The translations under genes were made by a program, and so were the position numbers. Shown piece after piece: positions 56,301-64,000 of a DNA stretch of 64,000 bases. Position 1 is the stretch's first letter, and every line of letters starts with the position of its first letter. The notes beneath the pieces are model-generated. The model saw nothing but the letters and a program-made list of their open reading frames with translations, ran no database searches and was not told where the DNA came from. Origin of the DNA: Toxoplasma gondii ME49 (lineage: Eukaryota > Apicomplexa > Conoidasida > Eucoccidiorida > Sarcocystidae); NCBI RefSeq assembly GCF_000006565.2, contig NC_031478.1, positions 1,347,874 to 1,411,873 on the forward strand, given 5' to 3'.

Positions 56301-59300
56301 AGAAGCCGAGTTTCTCCAGGTCCTTCAGCAGTCCGGATCGGGCAAGGTACTCCGTGACCGCCCGCGACCCAGGTGAGAGAGTCGTGACGATGTAGGGGGG
56401 GACGGAGAGGCCTTTCTCGAGTGCATTTCTCGCAAGCATCGCCGCGCCGAGAATCACGCCTGGGTTCGATGTGTTTGTACAGCTGGTGATCGCCGCAATG
56501 ACGACGGATCCGTGCGTCAACGTGTACTTCTTTCCCCGGAACGTCATCTCCACCTTCTTCTCGGCTTGCTCTTCGGAGAGACCGAAGCCTTTGAATCCGA
56601 CTGGGTTCCGCAGAGACACCTGGAAGTCTTCCTTCACCTCGCTTAGGGGTACTCGGTCCTGCGGGCGCTTCGGGCCTGCGACGCACGGCTCCAGCTCCGA
56701 CAGATTCAGCGAGACGCGGTCCGAGAACGCAATCTCTGCGTGAACACTCGGACTGGCAAACAAGTGATTCGCCTTCGTGTACGCCTCGATCAAGTCCACC
56801 TTCTCGTCCGGGCGTCCCGTCTGCTTCAAGTACCGCAGAGTCTGCTCGTCCACGGGGAAGAAACCCATCGTGGCTCTGAAGAGAAAAACGCGAGGCCACC
56901 GGGAAGCGCAGGCGATGCTCGGAGACGAAGAACAGCGCGCTCCCACAAGCCGCGCACAGGGAGAGAAAAGAGAAGGGAGAGAAGAGAGAAGTTCGAAGTG
57001 GTGGAACGGGGCGTGCCAAGCGAGGAAACGGTGGAGAGACAATTGAGGAGGAACGAGAAAGAAAGAGAACACAAACAAGAGAGAAGACGGGAGAAGAGAC
57101 GGGGAGAAGCCAGACGGAAAATGCAATCGACAGTGAAGGAGAAGACATAGAGATAGACGAGAAGACAGAGAAGCCTTGATCAATACTGGTCCTTGACCTA
57201 CGCTGTTCTTGCTTTCCTCCTTTTGCCCTAAAACAACGCCCGCCTTCAACGGAAGATTGCCTATCCCATACGCCCCTCCTACCACTCCTGCTCCTGCCTC
57301 TTCTACTCCTAATACTACTCCTGTCCCCTCCTCCCCTTGTTCTCTCTTTCTTCCGCATCCGTCTCTATCCTTCTCCCCTGCCAGTCTCTCCCTGCCTCTC
57401 TCTCGCTCTCTTCCTTTGACTCGGAAGTCCCCGCGGTCTCGTCCTCACCCGTATTCGGGCGCCATGTTCGCGACGGTCGCTCGGTCAGCGAGCGTGAGCG
57501 TCTGCACACCGGGGCCATAGAACTCGACGAACTTGCCGACGACACCCTTCTTTCGCAGGATGTTCGTGACGGTGAGGACGAGGTCAGTGGCTGTGACCGA
57601 CGGCGGCATCTGCCCCGTGAGTTCGAAGCCGACGACTTGGGGAAGAACCATCGAGATTTGCTGTCCGAGCATGACGGCCTCTGCCTCGATGCCGCCCACT
57701 CCCCAGGCGACGACGCCCAAGCCGTTGATCATGGTCGTATGCGAGTCGGTGCCGACCAGCGAGTCCGGATAGAGCACGGCGCGGTCTCCGACCTTCTTGT
57801 CCATCACGACGCGCGCGAGGTACTCGAGATTCACCTGGTGGACGATCCCGGAGCCCGGCGGCACAATTAGCATGTTCGAGAACGCCGTCGACCCCCACTT
57901 GAGGAAAGAGAACCTCTCGGAGTTCCTCTCCATCTCCTTCGCGAGGTTCTTCTCGAACGCCTCAGGCGAACGCGAGAAATCCACCTGCACTGAGTGGTCG
58001 ATCACCAAGTCCACGTCCACCAGCGGATTGATCGACGAAGGCGGACCGCCCAGACGCGCCATCGCGTCTCGCATCGCAGCCAAGTCCACGACCGCCGGCA
58101 CTCCCCTGAAGGAGAAGTCAGTCACGCGATCACAGACACTCTCTGGAAAACGCAAATCGGGAGACTCAGACAGATCGAAAACACAAACTGGAACAGGGGA
58201 AACACCGCGGGCTCACTGCGACAACATGCCGCGAACATGGACGGCTTCACGTGCGTTGTTTTGGAACTCTCGATACGCGATCGACGGGAAGAGCGCGGCG
58301 CGCGGTGTCTGGGGTGTATGTACACCTCCCAAAACGCGCCTCTGACGCTTCGACGGCGGCCACGAAGGAGGAGACGCGGAGTCGAGTTCGAAACAAAGTG
58401 AGGAGTCGAAAACGTTGAGAAAGAAGCGCGTCTTCTGTGTCTCGATTCAAGGTAGGAAAACTTTGGTAAGACCGGCGGCACAACGCGAGAGAGGACGTGA
58501 GAGGGATGGGAGGCAGAAGAGAAGGCTCGAACGTTGGAGGTCGAGAAAAAACGAGTGCGAACGAAGAGGAGAGAGACCAAAATGCATGTGGAGACCAAGA
58601 GAAACTCAGCCTCTCGGGGCAGGCACCCCAGGCGTTTCTTCTCCTTACGTGAAGTCTTGAAGCAGCACGCGCGCGGGCATGAAGGGGATCTCCTTTTGGG
58701 CCTGACTCGCCTTCTGCCAGTCGAGAATAGTCTGTACGTCCTCCGGTTTAATGCTGCGCAAAGCGGGAAGAACCGTGACGAGAGAAGTCGACGAGACTCC
58801 AAGAAAGGCGAGAGAGAACGAAGCAGAGAGAGACATGCGGAGACGCACATCGAGTGCGTTCAGCTCGACGCGAGACACCAGCTCGAATCGACCTGTCCAC
58901 CGACGGAGGAGCAGCCGAGCCGACAGAGAATAAAACGAGCAGAAAGGTGACGAACGCGTGAGTCGCAGATTCCGACAAGAGCCGCAGAACGTGGTCCGGG
59001 AAACAGGAAGACACAAGAAAAAGCAGAGGTTTCTGAAGAGGAAAACGAAGAGTTACCTGAATCCGTCACAGTTGCGTACAGCCGACTCCAAGAGCACGCG
59101 GATGGAGAAGGGCAGCGTCTTCAGGCGGTCATCTTGCAGAGCTGAAGAAAGGAGGAAACATGAGATCTGCAAAGCATCAGGTCCTCGAGAAAGCGCAGCG
59201 AGAACGGTGCACCAGGGTGGAAGAAAGTCAAGGACTGTCAAGTCTGTTTCACCGAAAACAAGGTCTTTACTCCGTCGCTGTCTCTGCCCCATGAGTGGTG

Positions 59301-60477
59301 TTTCCGGGTCTTCGTAGACACAAAGGTCAAGAACGAGCACATAACTGAATGCGTCTCAAACTTTCTTTCGAATGCTTCCTTCTCTCTGTCCTTTACGCCG
59401 CTCTTCGCACTCGGCTGTCTCGCTCTCCATCCCCTCCAAACTTTTGCGTTCTTTCACAGTTGTCTCCTTCCTCTCAGCCCCCAACGCACATCTCCCTTTC
59501 CTGATTCACGTCCACGAAGGAATCTGCCTACATTCCTCTATGCACCATCTCTATCTCTATCTCTTTTCCACCGACTTGGGCGTCAACCTGGATCTGTCGA
59601 TACCCCCCAATGGCTCGATCATTCTGAGCATGCAGGTTCACAGACATACCTAAAGTGTCGAAAGCGACAGAAACAGATACATTCCTTTATCTCCTTCGGT
59701 TCGTCTATGTATCCACCTACGCATATCTGCCCAGAACTACCTTCTTATATGTGTCTCTCTGCCTACGCAACTCTCTCTCTCTCTGCATCTAGCCACCCCG
59801 CCCAGTCTCTCTGTTGTTCCGCCTCTCCACCTAGCTCTCTGTGTGCTCTTCTCTCTGTGTGTGAACTGATTTTCACTGAGAAAGTGGACGCGTAGCCGCG
59901 GCCTGCTTAGAGCTGCCTCCTCGATGTTCCCCTCACCCCCGATGTCGTAGTAGGTCTTTTCTGTGCCTGCCAGAGTCTTCGCGACGTAGGCGAAAGGGTT
60001 TCCCCTGCTGGTCGACATTTTTCTACTTTGCGTGAGCGCAGAGTGGAGGCGGGTGTGTCGTTCAGGGACGTGAGCCTCTTTCGCGCCGGCGGAGCGTCTT
60101 GAGCCTTCGAAAGCTTGAGAGGCCGGAAGCGCGCAAGCCTTGGAGAGCGCCCGAGAGTTCCTGGGCAACGGCTGAGACGCCGCGGTCGCCGAAGCAGTGG
60201 ACCGCGCCGCGACAGAAATCCCCTTTCTGGGCAGAACGATATTGGAGAGCGCCTTCATGCTGCCGGGCAAGAGGAAAGAAGACACGGGGAGCAGAAACGG
60301 ATTTCTCGGACGTCTGGCCTGCGCAACTTCCAGACAACGCGCGGTGCAGATAGGCCGGGGGAGAGGCACCCGGCGGAACAAAAGAGCACGAGGAAGAAAG
60401 CCGGAAACGGAGACTCGCTCGAGAGAAGCGGGGGGAATTTGCGCAGCGAGGAAAACGAGCGGGACAAGGATTCGCAT
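53306..60477 (-). CDS. ACN: Aconitate hydratase / iron-regulatory-protein type (ACN/IRP), nine exons
   Basis: Exons (- strand): 60477-59937, 59141-59057, 58753-58649, 58105-57449, 56875-56009, 55686-55515, 55199-54999, 54373-54171, 53642-53306. All junctions keep phase and the product follows the cytosolic aconitase/IRP1 class end to end. The enzyme interconverts citrate and isocitrate with a [4Fe-4S] cluster. Cluster ligands are in SCTNTSNPG and [12 protein letters not shown]; other blocks are [39 protein letters not shown] and [12 protein letters not shown]. gondii aconitase is reported in both mitochondrion and apicoplast. Three in-frame ATGs exist: 60477 ([18 protein letters not shown], signal-peptide-like, weak context; 1,055 residues), 60258 ([20 protein letters not shown], mitochondrial-like, A at -3; 982 residues), and 60018 ([16 protein letters not shown], aligned with the IRP1 start, AAAAATG context; 902 residues). 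Exon 7 uses the unusual donor GAG|GTCCGA. Function is certain; the preferred start is not. Confidence 0.95.
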
Positions 60478-63400
60478 CGACGCGAAAGAGAGGAATATCT
60501 TCACGAAACGAGGCGACGGCGTGGACGCGAAAGCGAGAGAGACTGACGCTTTTTCGACAGTCACCGGAGGGGAGTCTAGGTGGTTGTGAAAAGGGGGAGG
60601 CGCGGAAGAAAAAAGAATCACGCAGAGGCGAGAAACCGAAATGGTAGCGAACAAAGCTTTTGCGGGGGGGGGAGGGGGAAAAATCCGAAGGGTGGGCTTC
60701 TACGCGCAAAAACGCTTGACAAAGAAGCTAGGAGTTCCTGTTTTCCTTCCGAGACGAAAGAAAGCGAAAAAACAATCACCTCGCGATACCAACTTCTCTG
60801 CGTCTTCTGTCGGAAAAACGGGAAACGAACAGAACACGCTTGCGCACGCGCGCGAAGTGACGAATGTGCAGCACGCGCGAAAAGAAAGACGAACGCCCGC
60901 CGCTAAAAAGTCGCTCATTCGCGCTTCTGGAAATGCTCTTCCACGCATGTCTTCTTGCCCACACACCGCCTGTTTCTTTTCTTCGGAGTCTGTCTCGACT
61001 GCTGACATAAAGGTGAAAAACAGCTTCGCTTTGCGCGCGAAAACATACTTTTTCTTCGAGCACAAGGCGGCTGCGCCACGCTCACGTCGCAGGGGCAACG
61101 CTCTTTTGACACGAAAAGGCGAGGGGTTCTCCGCAATTCCGCGTCGCAGAAAGTCACAAACGGCGAGCCGTTGGAGGGAGACTGGAAAACAGCGAGAAGC
61201 TTCAGAGCAACAGCGCGAAAATTCGTGAGAAGCCACGTTTCTGCCACCACGCGGGCGCCACTTGACGAGACACAATGATCGCTCCGAGACATGCAGCAAA
61301 AATTCGCAAAACCGTTACTGGGAGACGCGAAGTCTTTTCGACCATCCAAGTTTGAAAGGTGGAGAGCCGTGTTCAAAAGAAGAGACCGAAAACAGAGAAA
61401 CTTACCGCGGGCTGGAGAAGCGTTCCCTGGAGAGCGGATGCCAGCGCCAGGTTTCACTGGAATACGCTTCCGGGTGTGTGAAGCGAGAGCCGAAGAAAGT
61501 CGCTCTGCCGTGCGAAAACCGGTAACAGTTCCTGAGTAGACAGAGCGATGCTCAGCACACAAAAGGCGCTACACAGTTGAATTGGTAAAGTTAGGTATAA
61601 TCGCACCGTGTCTCAGCTTCAAAAACAGTTCCACCCTTCAGCAGCTGCAGCGTCGTCGACGAAGCACGTCGCCGTGATTAGAGTTTCACAATCGTCGCAG
61701 AAAACCCGAGCGGAAGCTTTGAACGGGAAAATACTTCACAAGACAAAAGTGGAAATTCGGGACAAACACGGTTTTCCTCTCTCCGTGTTTTTCGGCGAGC
61801 ACCGCGACGGGAGACCTCTCCCCCCCTTTTTTTCCCTGCCAATTGGGCACGCTGCCCTCCTGCTTTGTTTTTAGCGTGTTGCTACAATGATGAAATTCGC
61901 AGCACCTCGCGCTGATGAACCGCAGACGCACTCCGTGTTCCGCTAGCGAATCATGGTCAACACTGCTGCAGATCCTGAGGATGAAAAAAACGGAATTTCC
62001 AACCACAGAGCCCCACGCGGGGGGGGGTCTGGGCGATTGTTCTGAGCTCTTTCGCCACACAACAACTCCAATTCCAGGCAGTCCGTTTCTCTGCCGCGCA
62101 CAAAAGACAAGTGCAACAAAGCAGCGAGAGACTGTGGTCTCAGGAATCCTTTGGGAAGACACGCGGTTCCTTTCTTCTCTGAACCGTTTTGGTCCACCTG
62201 TTTTCATCGGATCTTGTGCAGGAGGACAAAGTAGGTTTCATCTGTTTGGACCGTCATCTCTACAGCTCTCACACGCAGAAGAAGACACTTAACGCTGTGT
62301 ATCAATGGAACAAAGATAACGAGGATAGCCGGAGAGCCTTGTGAATCGCACGAGTGATCTGAGAGTCCTCGAGGAACAGACGGCACAGCAGAGCCGTCAA
62401 GAAAAGTGGAAACAGCGGAGAGAGCGGAATCCTGTGGGGGATCTCTTCGTCACCGAAAAGCGGCGCAAATGACGGAATCAAAACGCAACGTGAACCCCGT
62501 GTTTCTTTTGCGCGCCGACATAGACTGCTTTGACTCTAAAAGTGTATACATTACATTCACGATGTTCACCTCGGCATTGCGTCTTCCCATTTAAGCTTCG
62601 CCTGCCCGTTTGCAGACGGATCGGATTCGTGTTTTTGTCGTTCCAGTTTTTTATGCGTTAACGCTTTCCCGAAACTCCAACGAGATCAAAAAACGGTTGT
62701 GTCTGCTCGGCAGTTTCCGCTTACGCACTTCCGTGTACATGCAGAGAGCTTTCTACGGAGGCTCCGTCAGCTTCTTTGCTGTAAAAGGCTCCACATTGGA
62801 TCGGAAGTCGCGCCTCAAGAACTAGCACGGTAACCTATTTCCGAGTACCATTGATGAAGACATTTGGTCGGATCCTACGGAGGCAGCGGGCTCAATGGAC
62901 TCGAGGAAGCTGGCAAGCGTTGTCGATTGAGACAAACGACAAAGAGACAATAATAAGTTGCTTTCTCCGAGAGTGTTAATAAAGTACCACGAATCCGATT
63001 GCTAGTCAGACGAACTGAGCTGAATGTTACGGGGTTGAATTGCGTGACAAGAAGTCGCTGTGTTAGGGTTGTTCTGTCACAGTCCTAGACCGTAAACCCT
63101 GGAGGCTCGCTTTCACCGAATAACCAGTTTCATCCTTTGGTTTCAACCGGCCTCTCTAGGTGTCTTTCTTGTTGCTTTCGCCTCTCCAGTGGGCACGGTA
63201 TATCTAACCAGGTGGCTAAGATCGTTTAACTGGAAGTAGATCCCGTCCAAGAACAAATTTTAAGGCAAGCAAAGTATAAACGGCGAGGTAAACGCAGAAG
63301 AGAGAATCATTCCACAGACGGTGTTGAAGCAAGGGTGCAGTAGATTGACGAGTGTTTGTGTCTTTGTGTTTGAAGAGCAGGCCTGCACCTTCGTGACAGA

Positions 63401-64000
63401 GAGACACCTCGTTGTTGAATTCGCGGGGACAAGAGAGCCGGCGTGAATCGAAGCGGGAACCACAGGTTTTCGTTGGAAGTCCTTCGCCACCCCGAAAAAA
63501 CCATGTTGGGAAGGCCATTCAGGTGCGGTGTAAACCGGATAGCTCTGTACAACGCCTGAGGATACTAAGACGCGTCGACGAACGAACTGCGCTGCTGATG
63601 TAAGGCAAGGAGAGTCCCGGACTCTTGATTCTACTTGCTCCGCTGCTTCACAAACAGCGTCGTCGGCGCGAAAGCACAACCGTTTGAGTCGTCCAGACAC
63701 ACCTGCCGCCCACAGTGCGGTCGTTGAACTGTAGCCTGTAGCAGTGATCTCAGTGCCAATTTGGACGGGAGAGATGGGAGCTGCTTGTTTCCGTCCGAAA
63801 CGAAACGCCCGAGGGGGGAGCGTTTCTCTTGAGCGCGGAGACACAACGACATCGAGGGAGCGACGACCATTCCCTCCAAAAAAGCAGCGAATTTCGCGGG
63901 CGCGCTCCGCTGCTTCTCCTGGACCAAGAAGCCAGACCCAAATTACTTCCCGCCAAAGCCACAAAACGCTCTTTTTGACGAGGGCATGAAGAGCTGGAAA
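60478..64000. other. Region upstream of aconitase to the right edge
   Basis: It contains the aconitase promoter and leader. A G-rich run lies at about 60665 and another at about 62021. No recognised gene was found. A - strand frame at 63260-63964 (234 codons from a TTG, open toward the edge) could be an exon of a gene continuing to the right, but shows no known domain. Confidence 0.5.

Noticed and set aside
57337..57870. 177-codon frame on the + strand
   Set aside because: It lies antisense to the most conserved aconitase exon; long antisense frames opposite such GC-rich coding sequence are a common artefact.

Overview
The window looks like nuclear DNA of a coccidian apicomplexan, most probably Toxoplasma gondii or a very close relative. 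Reasons: balanced base composition interrupted by pure (TA)n microsatellites; many short introns with GT..AG borders and pyrimidine tracts; proteins with conserved cores swollen by Ser/Pro/Arg- and Asp/Glu-rich insertions; frequent TGCATGC motifs; and an aconitase/IRP of the kind described in T. gondii. No bacterial operons, mobile elements, CRISPR arrays or rRNA/tRNA genes were seen.

Layout, left to right: (1) 1-3009, + strand, the 3' end of an MLL/SET1-type histone methyltransferase. (2) 4773-9200, - strand, a single-exon glutathione synthetase about three times the usual length. (3) 11221-15231, + strand, an ABC-F ATPase with an N-terminal signal sequence. (4) 18435-22757, + strand, a RING1-type Polycomb-like E3 ligase. 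(5) 24572-38127, - strand, a six-exon, six-transmembrane cyclic-nucleotide phosphodiesterase (PDE) of about 3,476 residues. (6) 44518-49317, + strand, an eight-exon multi-pass membrane RING-H2 E3 ligase. (7) 53306-60477, - strand, a nine-exon aconitase/IRP. The rest is intergenic or UTR sequence in which I find no convincing gene. Three gene pairs are convergent (SET/synthetase, RING1-like/PDE, RING-H2/aconitase) and two are divergent (synthetase/ABC-F, PDE/RING-H2).

Functionally there are two chromatin regulators (H3K4 methyltransferase-like and RING1-like), one signalling enzyme (PDE), one membrane ubiquitin ligase, one redox enzyme (glutathione synthetase), one iron-sulfur TCA-cycle enzyme (aconitase) and one probable organellar translation factor (ABC-F). 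They do not form an operon-like unit.

The spliced models were built by hand from splice consensus, codon phase and alignment to remembered family consensus. The PDE, aconitase and RING-H2 models keep reading frame through every junction, which is the main internal check. The best leads are the three nested in-frame start codons of the aconitase, the split RAWUL domain of the RING1-like protein, the roughly 315-residue insertion inside the PDE catalytic domain, and the ABC-F protein that appears to enter the secretory pathway.
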